Shown here: piece after piece, positions 8,021-15,217 of the stretch | Layout of the letters: every line of letters begins with the position of its first letter | Position numbering within the stretch: the stretch's first letter is position 1 | NCBI RefSeq assembly: GCF_019613955.1 | Contig: NZ_CP080443.1 | Span: 1,426,001-1,490,000, forward strand | From: Chryseobacterium sp. LJ668 | GTDB taxonomy: Bacteria > Bacteroidota > Bacteroidia > Flavobacteriales > Weeksellaceae | Direction: 5' to 3' | DNA: 64,000 nt | The notes under the pieces: generated by a model | The model's database searches: none | Told to the model about the DNA's origin: nothing | What the model saw: only the letters and a program-made list of their open reading frames with translations | Made by a program: the position numbers and the translations under genes

Positions 8021-8330
8021 AAGCTGACATTAAATATTAACTTTTAAATCCGGAAAAATTTCAGCAATATGTACTTTACCTAGTTAAGGGATTGAGGTGT
8101 CTTTTTATGTTTAAAGGGTGGGGTGTAAAATATTACTGTACTTTTTAGATTTTCAAAAAATAAAAATTCATTGATTTCACCTAGTGTAATTTAAAAATCT
8201 CATAGACAAGAGTGTCTTTTTCTATCAGTAATATGCTCTTGTCCTAGGTAATTAGCTGATTAACATTGAAAGGTATAAAAAAGAGGTTTACTAAAATGTA
8301 AACCTCTTCTTTTGTGCTTGTCCCACCCCT
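8021..8330. other. Gene-free stretch with CCTAG-centred palindromes
   Basis: No gene is visible in this 310-bp convergent gap. It holds three imperfect palindromes around CCTAG: CTTTACCTAGTTAAG at 8074-8088, TTTCACCTAGTGTAA at 8175-8189 and CTTGTCCTAGGTAAT at 8238-8252. A fourth is upstream of the HTH gene at 9583-9598. The words TTAAAGGGTGGGG (8111-8123) and CCCACCCCTTTAA (8321-8333) form a distant inverted pair. Confidence 0.45.
8281..8311. terminator. Bidirectional terminator between convergent genes
   Basis: Perfect 11-bp stem AAGAGGTTTAC (8281-8291) / GTAAACCTCTT (8298-8308) with a 6-nt loop. A-rich and T-rich flanks allow it to serve the rightward gene ending at 8020 and the leftward gene ending at 8331. 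Confidence 0.75.
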
Positions 8331-8732
8331 TTAAGGTTTAGGCTTCCTTTTATTAATGGTAGTTGCAATGTTGTTTTGCTGTGTAGATGTAAGATTCAGG
8401 GTTTTTACAAAAGATAGTAAAATTGTTGCTTTTTTATCCATTGGAATTACATTTAGGTAAGAAGTTAATTTTTTAAATTCTGGATATATCTTTTCATAAA
8501 TAAGATTTTGTATTTCGCTCTCTTCTTGTGTTAGATTTGCTTTAGGTAATACATAGGGTAGAATGCCTATCAATAATCTCATTCTCTTCTCATAATCCAT
8601 AACAGGGAAGTTTCTTACTTCTTTAGTAAAATGTTCCATAAATAACTCTGTGAGTTCCTTTCTCAGTTCTTGTCTGATGATGTTTTTGGATCCCGGTTTT
8701 CTGCCGGAATTTCTTGAATTTTTTGCGCTCAT
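8331..8732 (-). CDS. Small basic protein of unknown function in the island
   Basis: 133 residues, starting with a Ser/Asn/Arg/Lys-rich stretch (SRNSGRKPGSKN) like that at the N-terminus of some phage and mobilisation proteins (GRKPGSKN-type), followed by helices and a basic C-terminus (KRKPKP). It is the third gene of a tight leftward set (9464 to 8331) that begins with a helix-turn-helix gene; the gap to the gene before it is 2 bp. A DNA-binding accessory role in mobilisation or regulation fits the composition, but no family was recognised. Confidence 0.6.
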   Translation of the reverse strand: MSAKNSRNSGRKPGSKNIIRQELRKELTELFMEHFTKEVRNFPVMDYEKRMRLLIGILPYVLPKANLTQEESEIQNLIYEKIYPEFKKLTSYLNVIPMDKKATILLSFVKTLNLTSTQQNNIATTINKRKPKP

Positions 8733-8734
8733 TT

Positions 8735-9142
8735 TTAAATGTTGTTTGGCAGTTTTCCTATATGCCCCAAATGGTAGACAAAATCATTTGCAAAATCAGC
8801 TTTTTTTCTTGGACTTCGATTTTCAAAAATGTATAAGTGAATAACACTTCTTATACTGTTGTAATAAATAACCAGAAAATCTTTCTTATTGTTTGGTTTT
8901 ACATTGTCACCATAGTAATAATTATGTCCTATAGGAATCAAACCTGTAAATAATATTTTCTTCCGGTTTTTAAAACTTTGAATTACGAACTTTGCCCGCT
9001 GTTTTTTCAAAAAATCCTCGTTAGGGGTTTCAACTCTGATAAAAGGAATATCAGATACTATCTTGTCTCCTACAATATCATAGGTATTCAAGATTTTACT
9101 TTTTTTGTATTGGCAATGTACATATACAATACTTTTACTCAT
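8735..9142 (-). CDS. Hypothetical protein of the island
   Basis: The 135-residue protein has mixed alpha/beta character and many aromatic residues (HNYYYGDNV, FLVIYYNSI). I see no signal peptide, transmembrane segment or known motif. It lies 4 bp after the HTH gene and 2 bp before the next gene, so the three are probably one transcript. Alternative names cannot be supported. Confidence 0.6.
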   Translation of the reverse strand: MSKSIVYVHCQYKKSKILNTYDIVGDKIVSDIPFIRVETPNEDFLKKQRAKFVIQSFKNRKKILFTGLIPIGHNYYYGDNVKPNNKKDFLVIYYNSIRSVIHLYIFENRSPRKKADFANDFVYHLGHIGKLPNNI

Positions 9143-9146
9143 TTGA

Positions 9147-9464
9147 TTAATGTTTAGAGTTAACTTCTTGCTTTAACATTGCTTTCTCCACATCTTTAGC
9201 ATTGTAGAGAATCCTTTTTCCAATTTTTAAAGGAATAAGAATTTTGTTTTTTTGCCAATTGTTTAATGTAACTAAAGATACTTTTAACTTTTGGCTGACT
9301 TCTTTTCTTGTTAGAAATTCGTCTTCAATTGATTTAACGCAGGTGGAAAAATTTTCTTTTTGGGAATCAACCTCTGTTGTTTTTTCCATTATTTCCTGTA
9401 CTACTTCCCTGATAGCAGATTTGAGTAATTCTTTACCCTCATCTGTCAGAAGTAAAGAAAACAT
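9147..9464 (-). CDS. Helix-turn-helix protein (excisionase/HTH_17-like)
   Basis: In this 105-residue protein the first 45 residues are helical and acidic. Residues 50-98 form an excisionase-type helix-turn-helix (FLTRKEVSQKLKVSLVTLNN, then IPLKIGKRILYNAKDVEKAM). The order integrase then HTH gene, both leftward and next to the right att-like repeat, mirrors the left island (integrase 613-1674, HTH 233-505). It probably controls excision or the downstream genes 9142 to 8331. The CCTAGG palindrome at 9583-9598 in its promoter region is a candidate operator. Confidence 0.75.
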   Translation of the reverse strand: MFSLLLTDEGKELLKSAIREVVQEIMEKTTEVDSQKENFSTCVKSIEDEFLTRKEVSQKLKVSLVTLNNWQKNKILIPLKIGKRILYNAKDVEKAMLKQEVNSKH

Positions 9465-9582
9465 ATTACTTTACTTCTTTAGATTAGAATTGTTTTCATT
9501 GTGGGATAAAATTAATCTAAAAAAAATTAAATGCCAAAATTTTTTAATCTTATTTTATTTGCAATTATCTGATAGTTATGTA

Positions 9583-9598
9583 CTTGTCCTAGGATAAG
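9583..9598. promoter_or_regulatory. CCTAGG palindrome upstream of the HTH gene
   Basis: CTTGTCCTAGGATAAG is a 16-bp palindrome with one mismatched pair, located about 120 bp upstream of the HTH gene start and downstream of the integrase stop. Related sequences recur at 8074, 8175 and 8238. A role as operator is inferred from symmetry and position only. Confidence 0.35.
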
Positions 9599-9636
9599 TA
9601 TTTGGAGATACGTATAAACAAAGAGTTTTTAAAATA

Positions 9637-10281
9637 TTAAAAATTTACACTTTTTAATATTGGTTTTGCGTTTTTAAGTTCCTCTTGTTGTTCCCAAAGT
9701 TTAGCAACTTTCTCTATATGTTCTTTGTCAGTGGTCTTTATATATTTCAAAAATTGAGTATGACTTTTATGTCCTGTTATAGACATTATTGCTTTGTCTG
9801 ATAGTTCTGTGCCGTACAAATTTGTAGCAAAACTTCTTCTGGCTGTATGGCTAGTAATTAATAGATATTTAGGATAATGTCCCTTTTCTTTTCTATTCGT
9901 TTTAGGGTTTTTAATATTGCCTAAAGTTATTTCTGTAATTCCGGCTAATCTGCATACTTCTTTTATATAATCATTAAATTTTTGGGTTGATATGTTTTTG
10001 GGCAACTCATTATTTCTTTTAGTGAGGGTATTTCTTACTTGATGATGAATTGGAATTTCAACCTTAATTCCTGTTTTTTGTGTTTCTGAAATTACTATTG
10101 TTTTCTTCGTAAATAAAAACTGATTAATCCTTTTTAAATCACTTATTCTTAAACCTGTCCATAATCCAATAATAAATAAGTCTCTTACATTATCTAAACT
10201 GTTATCATTAGTCAGATCAAGATTGTAGATGAGGTCAATTTCCGAAGGGTTTAGATAGGTATCTACAGTTTCATCGGTCAA
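9637..10281 (-). CDS. Integrase catalytic half
   Basis: The 214-residue frame holds the full catalytic set: Arg45 (WTGLRISDL), Lys69, His145 and Arg148 (SHTARRSF), His171 (GHKS) and nucleophile Tyr180. In contrast to the integrase of the left island, all six positions are canonical. The ATG at 10281 used here is inside the original reading frame and need not be a real start. It overlaps the N-terminal half by 4 bp (ATGA), so re-initiation could give a separate polypeptide. The arm- and core-binding domains would then be on the other one. Confidence 0.7.
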   Translation of the reverse strand: MTDETVDTYLNPSEIDLIYNLDLTNDNSLDNVRDLFIIGLWTGLRISDLKRINQFLFTKKTIVISETQKTGIKVEIPIHHQVRNTLTKRNNELPKNISTQKFNDYIKEVCRLAGITEITLGNIKNPKTNRKEKGHYPKYLLITSHTARRSFATNLYGTELSDKAIMSITGHKSHTQFLKYIKTTDKEHIEKVAKLWEQQEELKNAKPILKSVNF

Positions 10282-10943
10282 GTAAGTGAATTTTTACTTT
10301 CAATATCCGGATTTGTTTCTAGTCTTTTTTCCTTTGCTTCTCGTACAAACAGTTTCACTTGACTAATAACTTTAGCAATAAAAGTATTAGAATATTTAAG
10401 GTCTTCTTTTAAATAATGAGTTATTTTATTGTGAAAATCAAGATTTACGTCTGTAATTTTTAGTTTTATATCGGCAACTTTCTCAAATTCCTTTATCTTA
10501 TTTAAAGTTGTTATATATTTTTTAATTGTATTTTCTGCGATCTTTTTTCCCGATACGGGATTTCTTCTTGCTTTAGAATCTTCTATAAATTTTTCTATAA
10601 ACGAAACAAAGTAAATTTTAAATTCTTCTATTCCTTCCGGTCTTTTATGAAAATCTTGAATTATTTTTTTGAGCCATTTAGAGTTTATGATTACACCATT
10701 ACTATATTCAATATTGAATTTTCCCAATATTTCTTTTTTAAGATCCTCTATTAGAGGGTTGTACTTGCTTTTGATTGTAATATCCGTGTTCGGTTTAAAA
10801 TTTTGCATTTTCTCGCTCCAGTCACTTGGGTTTATTAAAATATGAGACTGAGCATTACAATCAATATTTCTACCGTGATAAAAACGAATATTGAGATTAG
10901 AGGGGTTGCTCTTTTTAATGCAAGAAAATTTAAAATTAGCCAT
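10278..10943 (-). CDS. Integrase N-terminal half (arm- and core-binding)
   Basis: The 221-residue frame starts with an arm-binding domain of the kind found in Bacteroidetes integrases (IRFYHGRNIDCNAQSHILIN, then a PSDWSEK-like segment) and continues into a SAM-like core-binding domain (about 105-205, TIKKYITTLNKIKEFEK and VISQVKLFVREAKEK). It ends after ESKNSLT through the frameshift at 10291-10295. Its start at 10943 lies 32 bp from the ATCCCG arm-type repeats. Confidence 0.7.
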   Translation of the reverse strand: MANFKFSCIKKSNPSNLNIRFYHGRNIDCNAQSHILINPSDWSEKMQNFKPNTDITIKSKYNPLIEDLKKEILGKFNIEYSNGVIINSKWLKKIIQDFHKRPEGIEEFKIYFVSFIEKFIEDSKARRNPVSGKKIAENTIKKYITTLNKIKEFEKVADIKLKITDVNLDFHNKITHYLKEDLKYSNTFIAKVISQVKLFVREAKEKRLETNPDIESKNSLT

Positions 10944-10974
10944 CCTTAAAAATTAGATATATCAAATATAAATA

Positions 10975-10993
10975 AATCCCGACATAATCCCGA
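10975..10993 (+). repeat. Terminal motif of the right island, right copy
   Basis: AATCCCGACATAATCCCGA has ATCCCG words at 10976-10981 and 10987-10992, again spaced 11 bp. It matches 1903-1921 with one difference. It lies directly upstream of the integrase start, as arm-type sites often do. Confidence 0.5.
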
Positions 10994-11121
10994 CATTTTT
11001 ATTTGCTTTAGTTAATTTAAGTTTTTCTAATTTACTTTTTTATCCTCTAAAATGCCTATAAATGAGGCGTTTTGAAAATGGAAACAAAAACTATGAAAAA
11101 TTTAAGAAAACCAAATATAGT

Positions 11122-11137
11122 CCCGTCTGGGGTACTT
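11122..11137 (+). other. att-like repeat, right copy (tRNA 3'-end fragment)
   Basis: CCCGTCTGGGGTACTT, identical to 1833-1848, preceded by AGT as in a tRNA T-arm. Upstream bases do not form a tRNA. It marks the presumed outer limit of the accessory region. Confidence 0.6.
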
Positions 11138-11139
11138 AA

Positions 11140-11174
11140 AACGCTGTTAATTTTCTGATTAGCAGCGTTTTTTT
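11140..11174 (+). terminator. Rho-independent terminator, probably of the ancestral tRNA gene
   Basis: Stem AACGCTGTTAA (11140-11150) / TTAGCAGCGTT (11159-11169, one G-T pair) followed by eight T. It sits immediately after the tRNA-3'-end-like sequence, where the original tRNA terminator would be. Confidence 0.7.
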
Positions 11175-11338
11175 TGTCTTGTATATTTGAGCACCTAAAT
11201 TTCTTGGCTCTTCAAATACTCTTATTCTTTCTTCTTTCTTACAATTATTTCCCCGATATTTAATAAATAGTGTTTTTCCCCTTTTGTATATATCAGGAGT
11301 TAACTACTTTTGTTACATAACCTTATAAACTTTTATCT

Positions 11339-11899
11339 ATGAAAACTCCTTTTTTATTTAAAAATGTAAATTCGTTTTTAAGCGTATTTATTTTAAGTGT
11401 TGTATTGCTCTGTTGCATACAATGTACGCCGCCGCCTGTTGAAACTCCTATAGATGATAGTTATAAAAAGAAACTGATCACGCATGAGGAAGCGCAGGTT
11501 CTTTTTGATGAATATACAAATACCAATAACAAAATTCTTACAGAATCAAGAAATGGAGAACCCGATTCAAGGTGGTATTCATTTTCTATTGAGGAGATGG
11601 AAGGTTACATTAAATATGTAAAAGAACAAGCTAAAGAAAAAAACCTGAAAAACGTGGGAATCAAAATTTATCTGGGGAAATATCCGGTAAATCATCCCGC
11701 CAATAAAATGGCAAAGCCAGAATTCGCAGGTTATCAGACCATTTTTTTAATGCCAACTGCAAAACGGGAAGAATCTCAATTAATGCGTCGTGGAACAACC
11801 AGTGAAGACGAAAATATACAGTCTATTCAGCCGATGAATATGACCAATCTGTCACCACCACCCAATCATATATCTGCAAATTCTTTGAACGGAAACTAA
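11339..11899 (+). CDS. Lipoprotein, first gene of a two-component operon
   Basis: The 186-residue protein has a hydrophobic signal (residues 8-29) ending in a Cys-rich lipobox (LLCCIQC) followed by TPPPVE, so it is probably a lipoprotein. The mature part contains a helical segment and a KIYLGKYP/YQTIFLMPT beta portion, then a Ser/Pro-rich tail. I know no function. The gene is 2 bp ahead of the next and leads a four-gene set with membrane protein, kinase and regulator, so it may be the extracytoplasmic sensor or the readout of that signalling unit. Confidence 0.7.
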   Translation: MKTPFLFKNVNSFLSVFILSVVLLCCIQCTPPPVETPIDDSYKKKLITHEEAQVLFDEYTNTNNKILTESRNGEPDSRWYSFSIEEMEGYIKYVKEQAKEKNLKNVGIKIYLGKYPVNHPANKMAKPEFAGYQTIFLMPTAKREESQLMRRGTTSEDENIQSIQPMNMTNLSPPPNHISANSLNGN

Positions 11900-11901
11900 T
11901 T

Positions 11902-12558
11902 ATGATGGCTTGGAATGTAGAATTAGGGAAACAGATATCGATGGCCATTTTGGTCATCATGATGATTTTGATTATAGCAAAATATAAAAAAATCGAAAAA
12001 GTGAATCTGTTTTTCTTTTTAGGATATATGATGTTATCACTAAACGATTTCTTTTTCTACTTTTTCGCTAAGCTGACGAATTCGATGACCGAAAAGTACT
12101 ACAGCATTTGTATTGCAATTGTTTTTTTTATGTATTTAGTTTATTATTATAAATTACTGTATATACCTTTGCTTAAAAAAATACAATCGATACTTTTACT
12201 TTTGTATTTTATAAATGTTTTTGGAATATCTTTTATAGAAGAAAGTTTCTTTCAGCACTTATCTTTTAATATTCTTTACATTAATATCCTTTTATTAATA
12301 TTTTCAATTATTTTATTTTTGTATCAGACGTTCAATTCAGATAAAATATTTGAGATAAAAAATTATTTCCCGTTCTGGATTTCCGTCGGGTCACTTATTT
12401 TTTATGTTGGGATTATTCCACTTTTTTTCTTTAGGACAAAAGTTTCATATGACATTTTTGCCATCATCATATTTATATTAAATCTGATCAACAATGGAGT
12501 AATTGTCTTTGGATTATTTTGGAACAAACCAGATATTGCTAAGCCGGAAGAATTATGA
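11902..12558 (+). CDS. Polytopic membrane protein upstream of the sensor kinase
   Basis: In the 218-residue protein almost the whole length is hydrophobic, with about six or seven transmembrane helices and very few charged residues outside the short loops (KYKKIEK, RTKVSYD). The C-terminus (NKPDIAKPEEL) is soluble. No transporter or enzyme motif is seen. The stop overlaps the kinase start by 4 bp (12555-12558). A sensor or signal-transfer role for the kinase, whose own membrane part is a single helix, is inferred from this coupling. Confidence 0.7.
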   Translation: MMAWNVELGKQISMAILVIMMILIIAKYKKIEKVNLFFFLGYMMLSLNDFFFYFFAKLTNSMTEKYYSICIAIVFFMYLVYYYKLLYIPLLKKIQSILLLLYFINVFGISFIEESFFQHLSFNILYINILLLIFSIILFLYQTFNSDKIFEIKNYFPFWISVGSLIFYVGIIPLFFFRTKVSYDIFAIIIFILNLINNGVIVFGLFWNKPDIAKPEEL

Positions 12559-13331
12559 ATGACGATCAGAATAATTTGGTGATAATTTTTACAGTTACAC
12601 TGCTGATAATTGTTTTAACGATGATTTTCGTTTATATGATTTTCATCCGGAAAAAGACAACACTTTTGATCGAGCAAAAGGAAAAAGACATGCGCTTTGA
12701 AAAAGAGTTGGCCACTTCACAGATCGAAATGAAAGAGCAGACTCTGAATTATATCGGTCAGGAACTTCACGATGATTTAGGACAAAAACTTTCAGTGGTG
12801 AGATTACGTCAAAATCAGCTTATTCCAAAATTAATTGGTGCCGAAAAAGAAGAATTATCCGAGCTTAATGAATTATTGGGCGAATGTATTCAAGATATCA
12901 GAAATTTGTCTAAAACATTAATTACCGAACAAATCATTCATTTCGGCTTGGTAGAATCCATAGAAAGAGAAATTAAAAGAATCCAAAAATTAAAATTGCT
13001 TGAAATTGAATTGATCACGTTAAAAGAAGACATCGATATTACCCCAAAACACGGTTTGATTTTATTCAGAATCATTCAGGAAAGCATCAATAATATTTTA
13101 AAGCATTCCAGAGCCAAAAATGTCACTATAGAATTGAAAGATAATCATGCGCAATTGCAGATTACCATTACAGATAACGGAAAAGGATTCAATACAAACA
13201 GCATAAATGATGGTTCCGGACTAAAAAATATGGAGTTGAGAGCAAAGCTTATTCACACAGAGTTTTCTATACAGTCAAAGCTTGAGGAGGGTACAAAAAC
13301 ATCAATCACCTATCACAAAAATTTATCATGA
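12555..13331 (+). CDS. Sensor histidine kinase, HisKA_3/NarL-type
   Basis: The 258-residue protein has one transmembrane helix (about 9-31), a coiled-coil linker, a HisKA_3 dimerisation domain with phospho-acceptor His72 in QELHDDLGQKLS, and a HATPase domain with N-box (QESINNILKHS, 176-185) and G-boxes (DNGKGF 207-212, GSGL 220-223). It has no periplasmic sensing domain of note, so it probably depends on the co-encoded membrane protein and lipoprotein. It overlaps the regulator gene by 4 bp (13328-13331) and should phosphorylate it. Confidence 0.9.
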   Translation: MNDDQNNLVIIFTVTLLIIVLTMIFVYMIFIRKKTTLLIEQKEKDMRFEKELATSQIEMKEQTLNYIGQELHDDLGQKLSVVRLRQNQLIPKLIGAEKEELSELNELLGECIQDIRNLSKTLITEQIIHFGLVESIEREIKRIQKLKLLEIELITLKEDIDITPKHGLILFRIIQESINNILKHSRAKNVTIELKDNHAQLQITITDNGKGFNTNSINDGSGLKNMELRAKLIHTEFSIQSKLEEGTKTSITYHKNLS

Positions 13332-13972
13332 AAACAATTCCTATTGCAATTGTCGACGATCACACCTTAATGTCCAAGGCATTAGAAAATATGATCATGG
13401 AAAATCCTAAATATCGGGTCGTCATGAATCAATCCAACGGAGAAGATTTTATTTCCGGTTTAGAAAATGCACCAGAACTACCTGCTGTTGTTCTGATGGA
13501 TATCAATATGCCTTACAAAAACGGGATCGAAACCACAGAATGGCTTACCGAGCATCACCCGCACATCAAAGTCATTGCACTTACTATGGAAGATGACGAA
13601 AATGTGCTCATCAGAATGCTAAAAGCCGGTGCAAAAGGTTATTTACTGAAAGATATGCAGCCTTCGATACTTTTTCAGGCAATTGATACAGTGTTTGACA
13701 AAGGAAGTTTCTATACCGATTTCGTAGCCCAAAAACTGTTAAAGGTGAAAACAGAAGACGCCAAAAATGCGTCACTTCTTTCAGATTTGAAGGAGCGTGA
13801 AAAAGAATTTATTAAATGGGCGTGCAGCGAGCTTACCTATAAAGAGATCGCAGATAAGATGTTTCTCAGCCCCAAAACGATTGATGGATACAGAGATTCT
13901 GTTTTCGTTAAATTAGAAATAAAAAACAGGGTAGGTCTTGTTCTTTTTGCTCTGAAACATAATTTGTGTTGA
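13328..13972 (+). CDS. LuxR/NarL-family response regulator
   Basis: The 214-residue protein has a receiver domain with acidic pair Asp10/Asp11, phospho-acceptor Asp58 (LMDINMP) and conserved Lys108, and a LuxR-type helix-turn-helix at about 150-210 (LKEREKEFIKWACSELTYKE, then SPKTIDGYRDSVF). It is the expected partner of the kinase that precedes and overlaps it. Targets are unknown. The next genes are separated by 330 bp including a terminator, so I do not treat them as one operon, but they could be regulated by it. Confidence 0.9.
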   Translation: MKTIPIAIVDDHTLMSKALENMIMENPKYRVVMNQSNGEDFISGLENAPELPAVVLMDINMPYKNGIETTEWLTEHHPHIKVIALTMEDDENVLIRMLKAGAKGYLLKDMQPSILFQAIDTVFDKGSFYTDFVAQKLLKVKTEDAKNASLLSDLKEREKEFIKWACSELTYKEIADKMFLSPKTIDGYRDSVFVKLEIKNRVGLVLFALKHNLC

Positions 13973-14098
13973 GGTAATAATAGAGTAATAAACTATATAT
14001 TCTTGCTCCGTAGGAGCAGTACGTTTGTAGCAAAATTTAACCTGTCAGAGTGAGTTCCGTAGGAACGGCACATTATCCCACCCTGTTTTATAAATAAT

Positions 14099-14132
14099 AA
14101 TCCTTACCAATTTTCTGGTGAGGATTTTTTTG
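14099..14132 (+). terminator. Terminator after the two-component operon
   Basis: Stem AATCCTTACC (14099-14108) / GGTGAGGATT (14117-14126, one G-T pair) then a T run. It separates the kinase/regulator operon from the caspase cassette. Confidence 0.75.
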
Positions 14133-14255
14133 TACCAAATCCGACAATTTAAATTTTAAAGGTGCTTTTCCTGTAACAATTAAGGCATTCTCCTCTGTTT
14201 TTGTGCTCATGAATATCAGAATTTTGTCATGTAAAATTAAAGTTACAGGCAGATC

Positions 14256-14281
14256 CCGAAAAGCCAAAAAAAAATAGTAGG
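14256..14281 (+). promoter_or_regulatory. Leader motif of the caspase gene (copy 1)
   Basis: CCGAAAAGCCA followed after 9 nt by AGTAGG, 21 nt before the start codon. The same two words with a 7-nt gap precede the protease gene at 15166-15189. The function is unknown; shared regulation or leader duplication is inferred. Confidence 0.4.
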
Positions 14282-14302
14282 GAAATTAAAAAAAACAAGA
14301 CA

Positions 14303-15148
14303 ATGAAAAAAGCACTAATCGTAGGAATCAATGACTACGCACCCATCGGAATGGGTGGTCCGGATTTAAACGGATGCATCAATGATGCAAGAGACATGGC
14401 AAACACGCTGGTAATTTGTGGTTTTCTACCTTCACAAATCAGAATTTTGACCAACCAAAATGCTACTAGAGCCAATATTTTAAATTACCTGAAAACCCTT
14501 GTTAACAACAGTGTGAAAGGCGATTCTCTAGTATTCTATTACTCCGGTCACGGGACCCGGGTTGCCAATATAAGTGTGGATTTGGAAATTGATGGTCTGG
14601 ACGAAGCTATTTGTCCACATGATTACGCAACTGCAGGGGTTATTCGTGATGATGATTTTAAAGCGGTTCTCAGCAAACTGAAAGCGGGAGTAAATTTGGA
14701 AGTCATTTTCGACTGCTGCCATTCTGGAACAGGTACCAGAAAAATGGATTTGGGATTGGATATGGATTTCTCTTATGAAGCCGCACGCTTTATCCCTCCC
14801 ATGCTGGAAGATGAGTTCTACATGACGTATGCAAGCGAAATTCCATCAGCAAAAAGTTCTAAAAAAGCAGAAATTACAACGAAAGCCCTAGTTCCGGTTG
14901 CCGGATTGAATCATACGTTGTGGGCAGCTTCCAAAGACAACCAGGTATCTATGGAAGGTAATATGAGTGGCCAGGTAAGAGGCTATTTTACCTATCACTT
15001 CTGCAAAATACTGCGTGCAACCAACGGAAGTATTGTCAGAAAAACACTCGACAAGCAGATTGCTATCGCATTGGCGGCGATGGGAGCAGCTCAAATGAAT
15101 CAGACGGAAAGTATGACTGCAGAATTTTCTCAAAAAATATTTTCATAA
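14303..15148 (+). CDS. Caspase-family (C14, metacaspase-like) cysteine peptidase
   Basis: The 281-residue protein is a single caspase-like domain without signal peptide or transmembrane helix, so cytoplasmic. The first strand is KKALIVGINDY (2-12), with LNGCINDARD at 22-31. The catalytic His is His83 in YYSGHGT and the catalytic Cys is Cys139 in DCCHSGTGT (137-145). The Asp residues around these loops resemble metacaspases, which cleave after Arg or Lys rather than Asp; that specificity is inferred. The C-terminal part (ASKDNQVSMEG, GYFTYHFCKILR) matches the second subunit of the fold. The protease gene follows after 69 bp with a matching leader motif. The pair may form an activation cascade. 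Confidence 0.88.
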   Translation: MKKALIVGINDYAPIGMGGPDLNGCINDARDMANTLVICGFLPSQIRILTNQNATRANILNYLKTLVNNSVKGDSLVFYYSGHGTRVANISVDLEIDGLDEAICPHDYATAGVIRDDDFKAVLSKLKAGVNLEVIFDCCHSGTGTRKMDLGLDMDFSYEAARFIPPMLEDEFYMTYASEIPSAKSSKKAEITTKALVPVAGLNHTLWAASKDNQVSMEGNMSGQVRGYFTYHFCKILRATNGSIVRKTLDKQIAIALAAMGAAQMNQTESMTAEFSQKIFS

Positions 15149-15165
15149 GAATAAATTGGCGGAAT

Positions 15166-15189
15166 CCGAAAAGCCATCCAAAGAGTAGG
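15166..15189 (+). promoter_or_regulatory. Leader motif of the protease gene (copy 2)
   Basis: CCGAAAAGCCA (15166-15176) and AGTAGG (15184-15189), 28 nt before the start codon. It repeats the leader of the caspase gene. Confidence 0.4.
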
Positions 15190-15217
15190 AAAAAACTGAT
15201 TAAAACACCAAATAATC

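Larger units (their letters stand above)
9637..10943 (-). pseudogene. Tyrosine integrase of the right island, split by a frameshift
   Basis: Two overlapping frames together make one ordinary integrase of about 435 residues. The break is at an A5 run on the coding strand (T5 at 10291-10295 on the given strand). With six A, the reading would pass from ...IESK through KFTYLTDETVD into the second frame without interruption, and the local sequence has that form. It may be a true inactivating mutation, a programmed slip or a sequencing error in a homopolymer. The halves are listed separately. Confidence 0.75.
1849..11137. mobile_element. Integrative island of about 9.3 kb between tRNA-3'-end-like repeats
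   Basis: The segment is bounded by direct copies of CCCGTCTGGGGTACTT at 1833-1848 and 11122-11137. Inside each end lies the same 19-bp motif AATCCCGRCATAATCCCGA (1903-1921 and 10975-10993). At the right end are a frameshifted tyrosine integrase and a helix-turn-helix gene. Cargo is a methyltransferase/nuclease-like pair, a hairpin RNA candidate and small secreted or membrane proteins. I see no relaxase, replication initiator or conjugation gene, so it looks mobilisable at best, and possibly immobile because its own integrase is broken. Boundaries are inferred from the repeats. Confidence 0.65.
10944..11338. other. Gene-free island/chromosome junction
   Basis: This 395-bp stretch holds the ATCCCG repeats (10975-10993), the att-like repeat (11122-11137), a terminator hairpin (11140-11174) and the promoter region of the lipoprotein gene at 11339. 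Bases from about 11138 on are taken as resident chromosome. No coding frame was found. Confidence 0.6.
13973..14302. other. Gene-free stretch with palindromic repeats and the caspase-gene leader
   Basis: Contents in order: two 13-bp palindromes sharing TCCGTAGGA (GCTCCGTAGGAGC 14005-14017, GTTCCGTAGGAAC 14054-14066), of the REP-like kind common between genes in Bacteroidetes; a terminator (14099-14132); and the leader of the caspase gene with CCGAAAAGCCA (14256-14266) and AGTAGG (14276-14281), which are repeated before the protease gene. Confidence 0.6.

Noticed and set aside
13973..14302. Kinase/regulator genes and caspase cassette as one operon
   Set aside because: A clear terminator (14099-14132) and palindromic repeats lie between them; regulation in trans remains possible.
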